Position numbers and translations under genes: made by a program. The notes beneath the pieces were generated by a model. It did not search any database. It was given only the letters and a program-made list of their open reading frames with translations, and was not told where the DNA came from. From Neisseria sp. oral taxon 014 str. F0314 (GTDB lineage: Bacteria > Pseudomonadota > Gammaproteobacteria > Burkholderiales > Neisseriaceae), in contig NZ_CP040504.1 of the NCBI RefSeq assembly GCF_005886145.1, positions 2,438,059 through 2,502,058 of the forward strand: a stretch of DNA of 64,000 bases, read 5' to 3'. Shown piece by piece: positions 39,454 through 48,910 of the stretch; position 1 is the stretch's first letter, and each line of letters opens with the position of its first letter.

Positions 39454-39875
39454 ATTGTGGTTTGCCTTTTTGGTAGGTGGTGTGTCTACGTGTTGCAGAC
39501 GGCCTGATTATAGTAATGTTGTGCTGTAACTGTTGTTTGTGGGACGGTTGAATGGCAGGCCGTCTGAAATTATTTTTCAATCAATATTGTAATGCATTTT
39601 TTGTAATTTAGTTACAAAAAATGCATTAATTGAGGCTGGAATTTGATGTAATCCATATAACGAAGACCTAATAGGTTGTGTATGGAAAATATTGCATATT
39701 TTTTTTAACCAAGTCAAAAAAATTTGAAAAAACAAGATAGACAAAATGTGTAGTGGCGTGTAGGATTACTACCGATTTTCCTATAAATTAAGGCATGGCC
39801 GGCAGGCTGTGTCAGGCATTGCCTGCTGCCTATTCGCAGGCCGTATAAATTCGTGTGATTAACGAAAGATAACAG
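39454..39875. other. Divergent regulatory region between edd and zwf
   Basis: 422 bases without a gene. Besides one uptake sequence (about 39559) it holds the 37-base palindrome at 39591-39627. AT-rich stretches on both sides fit promoters for the two divergent transcripts. Confidence 0.7.
39591..39627. promoter_or_regulatory. Candidate HexR operator
   Basis: The core TGTAATTTAGTTACA (39602-39616) matches the HexR-type palindrome TGTAAT-N-ATTACA known in proteobacteria. It sits inside a larger inverted repeat with 16-base perfect arms (39591-39606 and 39612-39627) and a 5-base centre. It lies between edd and zwf, and hexR itself is the last gene of the zwf cluster, so autogenous control of the glucose genes is likely. 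Confidence 0.75.
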
Positions 39876-41324
39876 ATGATGAATACACAAACCAATTTCG
39901 ACTTGATTCTGTTCGGCGCTACGGGAGATTTGGCCATGCGCAAGCTGCTGCCGTGCCTGTATCAGGCCCATGTCGCCGGACTGTTGCATCCCGAAGGCCG
40001 CATTTTGGGCGTGAGCCGCAGTAAATTCGATACTGCCGAATTCCTCGCCAAAGTCGAAACAAATTCCAAAATCCACATCAAGAATCATTTTTCCGAGGCG
40101 CAATGGCAATCGTTTGTCGACCGCATTACTTATCTGTCGCTGAACGTTACCGAGCCTGAAGACTTCGTTCGGCTGGGCGAAGCGGTGAAAGAACGCGCGG
40201 TGCCCAAAGACATTGTTATCTACCTTTCAACCGCGCCCAAGTTCTTCGCTCAGGCCTGTGAAAATCTGGCGGCAGTCGGCCTGAACGCCGACAATGTGCG
40301 CGTAGTGTTGGAAAAACCGCTGGGCACGGATTTGCAGTCTTCTCGAGAAATCAATGACGACGTGGCGCGCTTTTACAGAGAAGACCAGATTTACCGCATC
40401 GACCACTATTTGGGTAAGGAAAGCCTGCAAAACCTGCTGGCGCTGCGCTTTGCCAATGTTGTATTAGAGCCGTTGTGGAACCATAAATACATTAAGAGCG
40501 TGCAACTGACCATTGCCGAGCAGCTCGGCGTGGAAGAGCGCGGCGAGTTTTACGATATTACCGGCGCGTTGCGCGATATGGTGCAGAACCATTTGCTGCA
40601 AATGCTGTGTATGACGGCGATGGAGCCTCCGGCAAGTTTGGACGCGGACGCGGTGCGCAATGAGAAGGTGAAAGTGCTGAAAGCCCTGAAACCGATGACT
40701 TCGGCGGATGTCGACAAAAACGTTGTCCGCGGCCAATATATTGCCGCAGGGGGCATGAACGGCTACCTTCAGGAAGTCAACGTGCCTTCCGACAGCACCA
40801 CCGAGACCTACGTCGCCATCCGTGCCGAAATCGATACGCCGCGTTGGGCGGGCGTACCGTTTTATCTGCGCACCGGCAAGCGCATGGCAGATAAAGTGGC
40901 CGAAATCGTGTTGAATTTCCGCGAATTGGACAACCGTATTTTTGAAAACAGCATCTCCGTACCCAACCGTCTGGTTATTGAATTGCAACCCGACGAGGCC
41001 GTTCGGCTGTATATGCAGGTCAAAACGCCGGGCGTGGGCAATACCGTTGAAATCGCGCCGTTGGATATGGATTTGGGCAAAGCCGCCGAAGGCCACCGCG
41101 CCGAGGCCTACGAGCGGCTGCTGTTGGACGTGATTGACGGCAAACTGGCACTTTTCAACCGCCGCGACGAACTTGAGGCCGCATGGGAATATGTGATGCC
41201 GATTCTGGAAAACTGGGCATCCAGCGCCACGCCGCCGCACGGTTACGCCGCCCATTCCTGGGGGCCTGAAGCCGCCCGCGAACTCTTGGCGCGCAACGGC
41301 GACAAATGGCACGAAGAGCAATGA
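39876..41324 (+). CDS. zwf: Glucose-6-phosphate 1-dehydrogenase
   Basis: NADP-linked entry step to the Entner-Doudoroff and pentose phosphate routes. 482 residues. Nucleotide site LFGATGDLAMRKLLP near the N-terminus and the substrate site RIDHYLGKE are clear. ATG ATG at 39876; either may be used. First gene of zwf-pgl-glk-hexR. Confidence 0.97.
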   Translation: MMNTQTNFDLILFGATGDLAMRKLLPCLYQAHVAGLLHPEGRILGVSRSKFDTAEFLAKVETNSKIHIKNHFSEAQWQSFVDRITYLSLNVTEPEDFVRLGEAVKERAVPKDIVIYLSTAPKFFAQACENLAAVGLNADNVRVVLEKPLGTDLQSSREINDDVARFYREDQIYRIDHYLGKESLQNLLALRFANVVLEPLWNHKYIKSVQLTIAEQLGVEERGEFYDITGALRDMVQNHLLQMLCMTAMEPPASLDADAVRNEKVKVLKALKPMTSADVDKNVVRGQYIAAGGMNGYLQEVNVPSDSTTETYVAIRAEIDTPRWAGVPFYLRTGKRMADKVAEIVLNFRELDNRIFENSISVPNRLVIELQPDEAVRLYMQVKTPGVGNTVEIAPLDMDLGKAAEGHRAEAYERLLLDVIDGKLALFNRRDELEAAWEYVMPILENWASSATPPHGYAAHSWGPEAARELLARNGDKWHEEQ

Positions 41325-41503
41325 GGCAGGTTTTCAGACGGCCTGCCCCATGAGCGGGGTTGGCCTACCGAGGCCGTCTGAAAATAAATCATACTGAAAC
41401 GGGTGATACGGATGCTTCGTAACGGCGGTTCCGCATAACGGTTTTTCAGACGGCCTCATGGCTTCGGAAGGCCGTCTGAAAATAAAATACGGAAAGGAAA
41501 AAT
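41325..41503. other. zwf-pgl spacer with three uptake sequences
   Basis: The gap carries inverted uptake sequences at about 41332-41383 and 41443-41480. They could partly terminate after zwf, making pgl-glk-hexR expression partly separate. Confidence 0.55.
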
Positions 41504-42199
41504 ATGTTTACTTGGCATGAAAACGATAACGCTGCGGCAGCGGCGCAGTCTCTGGCAGACGCGGTTGCGGCCGCAATGCAAAGCACCTTGGACGAAAAGG
41601 GCCGTGCGGTTCTGGCAGTGTCGGGCGGTCGTTCGCCGATTGCGTTTTTCGAAGCGCTCTCGCACAAGGATTTGGCTTGGAGCAACGTCGGTATCACCTT
41701 GGTGGACGAACGTATCGTGCCGACGGTTCATCCCGACAGCAATACCGCTTTGGTGCGCGAATACCTGTTGAAAAACAAGGCATCGGCAGCCAGATGGATT
41801 CCTATGGTGGAAGACGGCAAGCCTGAAAACCGGCTGCCGCCTCAAGAAGTGGTCGATTTCGCCTTGCAACACTACCGCCAGCCCGACGTGCTTGTCTTGG
41901 GCATGGGCGGCGACGGGCATACGGCTTCGCTGTTCCCGCAGGCGCCGCAGTTGGAGGCAGGAATCGATTTGGAGAACGACGTTACCCTGCTGCATACCAC
42001 CCCGGTTACCGCACCGCATGAGCGCGTGAGCATGACGCTGGGTGCCATCCTGAAAACGCCGCATATCTTTCTGGCGATTCAGGGCGCGGACAAAAAAGCC
42101 GTATTCGAGCGGGCTGCCGCAGCACCGACTACCGAATTTCCCATCAGCCTGATTTTGAACCAGAATGGAGCAAACTGCCATGTCTACTACGCAAAATAA
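41504..42199 (+). CDS. pgl: 6-phosphogluconolactonase
   Basis: 231 residues of the DevB/SOL type, hydrolysing 6-phosphogluconolactone. Signatures [21 protein letters not shown] and [13 protein letters not shown] are present. AAAGGAAA precedes the start. The stop codon lies within an 18-base tandem repeat that also forms the start of glk. Confidence 0.94.
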   Translation: MFTWHENDNAAAAAQSLADAVAAAMQSTLDEKGRAVLAVSGGRSPIAFFEALSHKDLAWSNVGITLVDERIVPTVHPDSNTALVREYLLKNKASAARWIPMVEDGKPENRLPPQEVVDFALQHYRQPDVLVLGMGGDGHTASLFPQAPQLEAGIDLENDVTLLHTTPVTAPHERVSMTLGAILKTPHIFLAIQGADKKAVFERAAAAPTTEFPISLILNQNGANCHVYYAK

Positions 42200-43211
42200 A
42201 CCCGTAACGAAAAATAAACCCGTAACGAACCAACCTTCCACAAGTTGGCCGCGCATGGTGGCCGACATAGGCGGCACCAACGCCCGCTTCGCGCTGGAAG
42301 TTGCGCCGCAGCAAATCGAGCAGGCGGAAGTTTTGCCCTGCCACGACTACGACACCATCATCGATGCGACCCGCGAATTTCTGAAGCGCGTCGGCAATCC
42401 GAAAATCAGCCATGCCGCAGTTGCCATTGCCAATCCGATTTTGGGCGACTGGGTGCAGATGACCAACCACCACTGGTCGTTTTCCATCGAAACCACACGC
42501 CAGTCGCTCGGTTTGGAAACCCTTATCCTGCTGAACGATTTTACCGCGCAGGCGCTGGCGATTACGCAGACGAAGCGCGAAGACTTGGTGCAGGTCGGCG
42601 GAAAAGAGCTGGTGGAAAACGCGCCGAAGGCCGTTATCGGTCCCGGAACAGGTTTGGGCGTCAGCGGGCTGGTTCCGAGCAAGGCCGGCTGGGTGCCGTT
42701 GTCGGGCGAGGGCGGCCATGTCAGCTTTCCGCCGTTTGACGATGCGGAAGTGATGATTTGGCAGTACGCTAAGAAAAAATACGGCCACGTTTCCGCCGAA
42801 CGCTTTTTGAGCGGTTCGGGACTGACACTGATTTACGAAGCATTGGCGGTTAAAGAAGGGCTGAAGCCGAAAAAACTGACGCCCGCCGAAATCAGTGAAA
42901 ACGCCCTGAGCGGTTCGTCGCCGCTGTGCCGCCTGACGCTGGACATGTTCTGCGCGATGCTGGGCACGGTGGCTTCCAATCTGGCGCTGACGCTGGGCGC
43001 AAGCGGCGGGGTGTATCTCTGCGGCGGCATCATTCCGCGCTTTATCGATTATTTCAAATCCTCCCCGTTCCGCAACCGTTTTGAAAACAAAGGCCGGTTT
43101 GACGCCTATCTGGCCTCGATTCCCGTATATGTTGTGTTGAGCAAGTTCCCCGGACTGATCGGTTCGGCGGTAGCGTTGGACAACCATTTGCAGGGATTGG
43201 GCGGAGAATAG
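42180..43211 (+). CDS. glk: Glucokinase
   Basis: 343 residues from ATG 42180 (GGAGC seven bases upstream); an ATG at 42165 is also open. ATP-site DIGGTNARF near residue 25 and the glucose-binding [11 protein letters not shown] are seen. The start overlaps the end of pgl by 20 bases. Residues 5-16 ([12 protein letters not shown]) come from an 18-base tandem duplication and extend the usual N-terminus. It phosphorylates internal glucose, fitting the adjacent glucose permease gene. Confidence 0.94.
   Translation: MSTTQNKPVTKNKPVTNQPSTSWPRMVADIGGTNARFALEVAPQQIEQAEVLPCHDYDTIIDATREFLKRVGNPKISHAAVAIANPILGDWVQMTNHHWSFSIETTRQSLGLETLILLNDFTAQALAITQTKREDLVQVGGKELVENAPKAVIGPGTGLGVSGLVPSKAGWVPLSGEGGHVSFPPFDDAEVMIWQYAKKKYGHVSAERFLSGSGLTLIYEALAVKEGLKPKKLTPAEISENALSGSSPLCRLTLDMFCAMLGTVASNLALTLGASGGVYLCGGIIPRFIDYFKSSPFRNRFENKGRFDAYLASIPVYVVLSKFPGLIGSAVALDNHLQGLGGE
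42193..42228. repeat. 18-bp perfect tandem duplication over the pgl/glk junction
   Basis: The unit AAAATAAACCCGTAACGA occurs at 42193-42210 and again at 42211-42228. The first copy holds the pgl stop. Length is a multiple of three, so glk stays in frame and gains six residues per copy. Confidence 0.9.
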
Positions 43212-43328
43212 GCGCGGGATATGGTTTTCAGACGGCCCCACGCAGGCCAGAAAGAATAACGAGGCCGTCTGAAAGCCGCCGCCTGCCGTATATCATCACA
43301 CCGTTTCGGTATCGAAAGGTCAAATATC

Positions 43329-44186
43329 ATGTTAAGCAAAATCAGCGAATCATTGTCTAATTTATCCGGCGCCGAACGCAAAGTGGCGGAATGGGCGTTG
43401 GCGGAACCCAAATGGTTTGTCCATGCTGCGGTGGCCGAAATCGCCGAGCGCGCATCGGTGAGCCAGCCGACGGTCATCCGTTTCTGCCGCAGCCTGGGTT
43501 ACAAAGGGCTGCCGGAATTCAAACTGGCATTGTCCGCCAGCATCGGCCACGAAGGAATGCCTTATGTGCATGAAGAGTTGAATGCCGACGACGACATGGC
43601 CAGCGTGGTGGAAAAGGTGTTGAGCAATACCGCCGCCTCGATTCTGGGAGAGCGCCGCGTTTTGCAGGAGTCGGAGCTGGAAAACGCCGTCGCCATGCTG
43701 CTGCACGCACGGCGCGTGGAATTTTACGGCGTCGGCAATTCAGGCATCGTGGCGCAGGATGCACAACACAAATTCTTCCGTTTCGGCATTTCCACCGTGG
43801 CTTATGTGGATACCCACACCCAACTGATGGCCGCCGCCGTGCTGACCGACAAGGACGTGCTGGTTGCCGTGTCCAATTCGGGTTCTTCCATCGAGCTTCT
43901 GGATGCAGTAAGCATCGCCAAGGAAAACGGCACGTCGGTCATCGCCATAACGCGTAACGATTCGCCGTTGGCGCAGCTTGCCGACTGCGTGCTGAGTATC
44001 GCTACGCAGGAAAACATAGAAGTGTACACCCCGATGGTGTCGCGGCTGTTGCAGCTGGCGGTCATTGACATCTTGGCCATCGGCCTCGCATTGCGGTTGG
44101 GCGAACCCGCCAGCCAGCAACTGAAAAAAGGTAAGCGCAGCATTTACGGCAAACATAAACACCACTTGGAAACACATAAAGACTGA
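43329..44186 (+). CDS. hexR: HexR, RpiR-family glucose-metabolism regulator
   Basis: 285 residues: N-terminal HTH_6 domain (VAEIAERASVSQPTVIRFCRSLGYKGLPEFKLAL) and C-terminal SIS sugar-phosphate domain (VEFYGVGNSG; VAVSNSGSSIELLDA). In proteobacteria HexR represses edd, zwf and related genes and is released by KDPG. Its place at the end of zwf-pgl-glk and the operator-like palindrome upstream of zwf agree. In meningococci pgi lies next to this block; it is not in this window. Confidence 0.92.
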   Translation: MLSKISESLSNLSGAERKVAEWALAEPKWFVHAAVAEIAERASVSQPTVIRFCRSLGYKGLPEFKLALSASIGHEGMPYVHEELNADDDMASVVEKVLSNTAASILGERRVLQESELENAVAMLLHARRVEFYGVGNSGIVAQDAQHKFFRFGISTVAYVDTHTQLMAAAVLTDKDVLVAVSNSGSSIELLDAVSIAKENGTSVIAITRNDSPLAQLADCVLSIATQENIEVYTPMVSRLLQLAVIDILAIGLALRLGEPASQQLKKGKRSIYGKHKHHLETHKD

Positions 44187-44220
44187 AACCGAAACAGGTC
44201 GGCAACCGGCAATCGTTAAC

Positions 44221-44276
44221 AAGGAAAAGGCCGTCTGAAAAACCCGAAATCGGGTTTTTCAGACGGCCTTTTCCTT
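44221..44276. terminator. 56-base perfect palindrome after hexR
   Basis: Two 27-base arms containing a complete uptake sequence each, with a two-base loop (AA) in the centre CCCGA-AA-TCGGG. It is the longest perfect stem in the window and should be a strong terminator. Confidence 0.9.
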
Positions 44277-44309
44277 GCCGGATATTAAGTAAAATGGTCT
44301 AGCAGGGGT

Positions 44310-44358
44310 TGTAGCCGTATTACGAAAGCATTACGTCAAAATATGTAGCAAAATAACA
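44310..44358 (+). promoter_or_regulatory. Two weak HexR-like sites upstream of gluP
   Basis: TGTAGCCGTATTACG (44310-44324) and TGTAGCAAAATAACA (44344-44358) keep most outer bases of the HexR-type palindrome TGTA-N7-TACA. They lie about 110-160 bases upstream of gluP. Matches are imperfect and could be chance. Confidence 0.35.
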
Positions 44359-44469
44359 GTATTCAAGACAAGCAGACATAAAGTATGATTTGTCGGTAGT
44401 CGGTTTAATTCGGATTACCTCGCCGAACCGGCAGCTATTCCGTCTGTAACAACAAGAGAGGACATCGAT

Positions 44470-45695
44470 ATGTCTACGCCTTCGCAACAAAACAACAATA
44501 CCGCATTGTCGGTCTTAACCGCTTTGTTCTTTATGATGGGGTTCATCACCTGTCTGAACGACATTCTGATTCCCCACCTGAAAGCCATCTTCGACCTGTC
44601 TTACGTTCAGGCGATGCTGGTTCAGTTCTGTTTCTTTACCGCTTATGCCGTGATGTCGATTCCGATGGGCAAACTGGTCGGTAAAATCGGCTATAAGGGC
44701 GGCGTTATAGGCGGGTTTCTGTTGACCGCCGTCGGCTGCCTGTTGTTTTATCCTGCCGCCGACAGCGCATCGTATCCGACTTTTCTGGCCGCACTGTTTA
44801 TTCTGGCTTCCGGCGTTACCCTGCTGCAAGTGGCGGGCAACCCTTACGTTACCCTGTTGTCTCCAGGCCGGGCAAGGAATCTTCCACGCTGACGCTGGTA
44901 CAGGCGTTCAATTCGCTGGGTACGACGGTTGCGCCGTGGTTCGGTTCGATGCTGATTCTGGCCGATGCCGGACAAACCGCCAGCAAGGCCGAACAGATTT
45001 CTTCGGTGCAGATACCTTATTTGGGCTTGGCCGGCGTTTTGATATTGCTGGCCGTATTCGTGAAAATGATCAAACTGCCCGACGCGCGTAAAATCGCCGA
45101 GGAAGTAACCGAACACAGCCATGACGGCAAAACCAGCGTGTGGCAGTACAAACACTTGATTCTGGGCGCGCTCGGTATTTTCTGTTATGTCGGTGCGGAA
45201 GTATCCATCGGGTCGTTGCTGGTCAGCGTAATGGAAGTAACCGCCGGACTGGATCATGCTACCGGTGCGAGATTGCTGTCGGTATATTGGGGCGGCGCGA
45301 TGGTGGGCCGCTTCTTGGGCGCGCTTCTGATGCAGCGCATCGCGCCTTCCAAATATCTGGCCTTTAACGCAACGGCGGCGGTCGTGCTGATTGCGGTTGC
45401 CATCCTGTTCGGAGGAGGAAAAGTGTCGATGTGGGCGTTGCTGTTTATCGGTTTCTTCAACTCGATTATGTTCCCGACCATCTTTTCGCTGGCTACCAGC
45501 GGTTTGGGCAAATTTACCGGAGCGGCTTCCGGCATTATCTGTACCGCCATCGTCGGCGGTGCCATCGTGCCGGTAATGCAGGGTTTCTTTGCCGACCATA
45601 TCGGCCTGCTGCTATCGTTCTTCGTTTCCGCACTCTGTTACCTGTATATCCTGTTCTTTGCAGTGAAAGGGCATAAAGCCGACGAAGCGGCATAA
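44470..45695 (+). pseudogene. gluP: Glucose/galactose MFS permease, frameshifted
   Basis: The GluP/FucP-type sugar:proton symporter should be about 408 residues. The first frame (44470-44892) runs MSTPSQQNNNTALSVLTAL... through NPYVTLLS and then ends in a short false tail at a TGA. The true continuation (SSTLTLVQAFNSLGTTVAP... to the end at 45695) is in another frame from about 44877. One missing base at about 44866-44872 (TCTCCAGGCC, where TCTCCCAGGCC would restore frame) explains it. Both parts are otherwise undamaged, so it is either a very recent loss or a base-calling error. Confidence 0.88.
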
Positions 45696-45716
45696 TCCTT
45701 TTTGATTGCGGCATAA

Positions 45717-45754
45717 AGGCCGTCTGAAACCCGATTTCGGGATTTCAGACGGCC
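45717..45754. terminator. Uptake-sequence hairpin between gluP and the DUF3108 gene
   Basis: AAGGCCGTCTGAAA and TTTCAGACGGCCTT around a short GC-rich loop, between convergent genes. Confidence 0.85.
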
Positions 45755-45777
45755 TTTATTGTCGGTGTGCGGATGTT

Positions 45778-46455
45778 TTACGGCTGTTGCGGTTGGACCG
45801 GTTTGCCGTCTATCGTTGCCCCCGTCAGCCTCAGATTGTAGGTTTTGCCGTCATCGGTGTAGCTGATTTGCGCGGGAATGTTGTCAAACGCCGTGGCGAA
45901 AGCGTAGCCGACAGTGCTGTCGCCGCGGCGGACGCGGTATTTGTCTATATCGATATAGCCTTTGCCGAATTTGTATTTCGAGCTGCCCGTTTTATTGATG
46001 CTGTTGATGCGGTAGAGCTTTTTACCATTGGTAATGCGCGTTCCGGCAGGCAGCTTGCCGTCGCCTGCGGCGAGCTGCCAAGCCAGTGTAAACAGGTCCA
46101 TCGTCGGGCCGGAAACGGTTTCGGTCTCTTCGCCTTCCTTGATTCTGCCGTAGGTAACGCTGTGGCCGTTGAATTTGGCTTCGGCGTAGAGTTTGCCGCC
46201 GCGTATGTCTTTGTAGTAGGACGGATAGAGGATGCCGTCTGAAATCGTGCCTGCGGATTCAAAGCGGATTTTATACAGCGGGACTTTGATGGACGAGACG
46301 ATTTTGTAACTGTTGCCGTTGCGGGTGAAAGTCATAACGGCGGGAATCCCGTAGCTGCCGGAATATTTCAATACGGCAGAATGCGGCAGCTCGGAAGCGG
46401 CTGCGGAAAGGGAAAATACGGTCAGAAGCAATGCGGTTGCTTTTGTTGTGTTCAT
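45778..46455 (-). CDS. Exported DUF3108 protein
   Basis: 225 residues. Signal peptide MNTTKATALLLTVFSLSAAA. The rest is beta-rich (YSGSYGIPAVMTFTRNGNSYKIVSSIKVPLYKIRFESAGTI) as in DUF3108 periplasmic proteins of unknown role. The C-terminus ends PVQPQQP. Upstream has AAGGAGACC. It precedes no obvious partner; purN is on the same strand upstream. Confidence 0.8.
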   Translation of the reverse strand: MNTTKATALLLTVFSLSAAASELPHSAVLKYSGSYGIPAVMTFTRNGNSYKIVSSIKVPLYKIRFESAGTISDGILYPSYYKDIRGGKLYAEAKFNGHSVTYGRIKEGEETETVSGPTMDLFTLAWQLAAGDGKLPAGTRITNGKKLYRINSINKTGSSKYKFGKGYIDIDKYRVRRGDSTVGYAFATAFDNIPAQISYTDDGKTYNLRLTGATIDGKPVQPQQP

Positions 46456-46511
46456 GGGGTCTCCTTTCTTAATCTGTGTTCGGGTTATATCTGTATTCGG
46501 GCGGGATGCCG

Positions 46512-47138
46512 TTAAGCCAACAACGGCCGGTCTTCGGGCTGGTTCCGGCTGTTAATAACCCGGTTGCCCTCGATTTTCAGACGGCCTGCGGCGAAATCGG
46601 CTACGGCTTGGGGGAAAAGCCGGTGTTCGACCTTCAATACCCGTGCGGCAATGTCGTCGGCCGTGTCATTGTCGAAAATCGGTACGACGCCTTGGGAGAT
46701 AATCGGCCCGCAGTCCAGCTCGGGGGTAACGAAATGAATGGTGCAGCCGGCCACGCGGCAACCCGCCGCCAGCGCGCGTTCGTGGGTGTGCAGGCCGGTG
46801 AACGACGGCAGGATGGACGGGTGGATGTTCATCAGGCGGCCTTCGTAACGGGTGCAAAATTCGGGGGTAAGGATGCGCATGAAACCGGCGAGGACAACCA
46901 AATCGGGTTGGTAAGCATCGATTTTTTCCATCATGGCCTGATCGAAGGCGCCGCGGGAGGCGAAATCTTTGTGGTTCAGGCTGTCGGTAGGGATGCCGCG
47001 CTCCGCAGCCCATGCCAGACCGGCGGCGGTTGCGCTGTTGCTCAAGACGGCGGCGATGCGGACATCCGGAATACCGGCGTTGACGATGGCCTGCATGTTG
47101 CTGCCGCGGCCGGAAATCAGAATAACGATGTTTTTCAT
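46512..47138 (-). CDS. purN: Phosphoribosylglycinamide formyltransferase
   Basis: Third step of purine synthesis, with 10-formyl-THF. 208 residues. N-terminal LISGRGSNMQAIV, catalytic NIHPSILPSF, and the late HFVTPELDCGPII are family hallmarks. It lies downstream of mip, the usual neisserial order. Confidence 0.96.
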   Translation of the reverse strand: MKNIVILISGRGSNMQAIVNAGIPDVRIAAVLSNSATAAGLAWAAERGIPTDSLNHKDFASRGAFDQAMMEKIDAYQPDLVVLAGFMRILTPEFCTRYEGRLMNIHPSILPSFTGLHTHERALAAGCRVAGCTIHFVTPELDCGPIISQGVVPIFDNDTADDIAARVLKVEHRLFPQAVADFAAGRLKIEGNRVINSRNQPEDRPLLA

Positions 47139-47360
47139 GGGCGTACCAGTTTGGGGTTAACAGTTAAACGGTAAGGGAATTTGCCGCGGCTGCATGGTCA
47201 AGGATAAAAGGCCGTCTGAAAACGAAGTCCGCAATGCCCGAATGGAACGGCCTTGCCGATAAGAAGCCGAAGAACGGATATGGTTTCCGGATTTGAAAAC
47301 CGGATTGATGCGCGCAGGGCCGGCAGGCGGTTTGGCAGAAGTGCTTTCCCAAAATGCAGA

Positions 47361-47403
47361 AATGCCGTCTGAACGGTTCGGATGCGGCGTTCAGACGGCA
47401 TTT
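47361..47403 (-). terminator. Inverted ATGCCGTCTGAA pair after mip
   Basis: AATGCCGTCTGAACGG and GTTCAGACGGCATTT form a hairpin 30 bases beyond the mip stop. It is one of the few AT-type uptake sequences in the window. Confidence 0.8.
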
Positions 47404-47430
47404 GCAAAGGGTTGCCGAAATAACGGCCGG

Positions 47431-48246
47431 TTATTGGGATTTTTGACCGCTCGCTTCCGCTGCAGACGGTGCCGCAGGCATACTTTCGGGTTTGCCGACT
47501 TTCAGCAGTTTGACGTCGAAGATCAACGTGGCGTTCGGGGCGATTTTGTCGCCGGCGCCGTTTTCGCCGTAGGCCAGTTTGGCCGGAATGAAGAATGTGG
47601 CTTCGCCGCCTTCTTTCATCAGTTGCACGGCTTCGGACCAGCCCGGAATCACTTGGTTGACCGGGAAGGTAACGGGTTGTCCGCCGTTTTGTTTGCTGCT
47701 GTCGAACACGGTTCCGTCAATCAGACGGCCTTCGTATTCCACGGTTACGATGTCGGTTGCTTTGGGCGATGCGCCGGTACCTTCGGTTTTGACTTTGTAC
47801 TGGAGGCCGGAAGCGGTGGTTTTCACGCCTTCTTTAGAGGCGTTTTCTTTCAGGAAGGCGTCGCCTTTTTCAAGATTGGTTTTCGCGTCTTCCAAACGTT
47901 TGGCCTGGGCTTTGGTTTGCTGCTCCTGAAGGAATTTCAGCATGACTTCCTGGGCCTGCATTTCGTTCATTTTCGGCTCTTTGCCGTCGTACATGGTTTG
48001 TATGGCTTCGTTGAATACTTTCAGGTCGATGTCCGTACCTTGGTCTTTCATCTGTTTCAGCGAACGGCCGATGTCCACGCCCATTGCGTAGCTGGCTTGT
48101 TGCGCCGGTGTGCCGATGGCGGAGGCTTCGGCGCCGGATGCGGCAGGTGCTGAGGCAGCCGGTGCGGCCGCGTCTTTCTTGTTGCATGCGGTTACGGTCA
48201 GGGCGGCAGCCAGTGCCAATGCGCTTAATTTGAAAGTTTTGTTCAT
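47431..48246 (-). CDS. mip: FKBP-type peptidyl-prolyl isomerase lipoprotein (MIP)
   Basis: 271 residues. The lipobox is VTAC with Cys21, followed by an Ala-rich linker, a helical dimerisation domain (about 45-140) and the FKBP domain (about 145-255; VEYEGRLIDGTVFDSS, VIPGWSEAVQLMKEGG, LIFDVKLL). In meningococci and gonococci the homologue is an outer-membrane lipoprotein. The start at 48246 (MNKTFKLSALALAA) is set by the signal peptide; the longer ORF is not real. Confidence 0.94.
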   Translation of the reverse strand: MNKTFKLSALALAAALTVTACNKKDAAAPAASAPAASGAEASAIGTPAQQASYAMGVDIGRSLKQMKDQGTDIDLKVFNEAIQTMYDGKEPKMNEMQAQEVMLKFLQEQQTKAQAKRLEDAKTNLEKGDAFLKENASKEGVKTTASGLQYKVKTEGTGASPKATDIVTVEYEGRLIDGTVFDSSKQNGGQPVTFPVNQVIPGWSEAVQLMKEGGEATFFIPAKLAYGENGAGDKIAPNATLIFDVKLLKVGKPESMPAAPSAAEASGQKSQ

Positions 48247-48397
48247 AGCGGTATTTTTCTTGAAAAAAGGAAAAGCCCGATTATAGCCCAGTTTGCATGA
48301 ATTGGCAGGCGGGCCGTCTGAAAAATTATCCATAAAACTGTAAATTAAATTTTGACATGCCGTTTGGCGGCGGATAAACGGTAGATATACGGCGGGT

Positions 48398-48835
48398 TCA
48401 GGCTTTTCCGTTCATGTCGAAATGTTCGATTTCGAAGCCGCGGCCGCGGTAGGCTTTGAACCGTTCCCGCGCTTCGGCCAGTTCTTCGAGGCCGGTGCCG
48501 ACGATTTCAAACACGCGCACGGGCGGGGCGGGGGCGTCGCTCAAGAAGTCCGGCGACAGGTTCAGCACGGCGAATCCGTGCGGCAGTTCGGGCAGTTCGA
48601 AACCCGATGCAAGCAGGACGGGCGTTTCAGACGGCACGGGGCTGCCGGTTGGCCAGATTTCGTGCGGGATGAAACTTTCGGGGTCAAACTGCCATAAATC
48701 GCGGTCTATCCTTGCAACGGTCTCGGCGGAATCCGACCAGACCAGCACGTGGCTGTCGCGCATGGCGCGGGCGGCCAGACGGCAGGAAAAGACAGCGGGT
48801 TCGGCAACGTGGGTGTAGAAGGTGGCTTTGGGCAT
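48398..48835 (-). CDS. holC: DNA polymerase III subunit chi
   Basis: 145 residues, ATG at 48835. MPKATFYTHV and the central LWQFDPESFIPHEIW match HolC, which links the clamp loader to SSB. Followed by mip and purN on the same strand, as in other Neisseria. Confidence 0.85.
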   Translation of the reverse strand: MPKATFYTHVAEPAVFSCRLAARAMRDSHVLVWSDSAETVARIDRDLWQFDPESFIPHEIWPTGSPVPSETPVLLASGFELPELPHGFAVLNLSPDFLSDAPAPPVRVFEIVGTGLEELAEARERFKAYRGRGFEIEHFDMNGKA

Positions 48836-48861
48836 GGCGTGCGTTTGTTTGGAATGGGATG

Positions 48862-48903
48862 AAGGCCGTCTGAAAACGGAGCGCGGTTTTCAGACGGCCT
48901 TTT
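48862..48903. terminator. Uptake-sequence hairpin between holC and the cupin gene
   Basis: AAGGCCGTCTGAAAAC and GTTTTCAGACGGCCTTTTTT, ending the cupin gene on the minus strand. Confidence 0.85.
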
Positions 48904-48910
48904 TTAGGTT

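Noticed and set aside
44470..44892. gluP first half as a complete 140-residue protein
   Set aside because: The last residues (PGRARNLPR) are not family-like and the remaining eight or so helices follow in another frame, so it is a frameshifted gene, not a short one.
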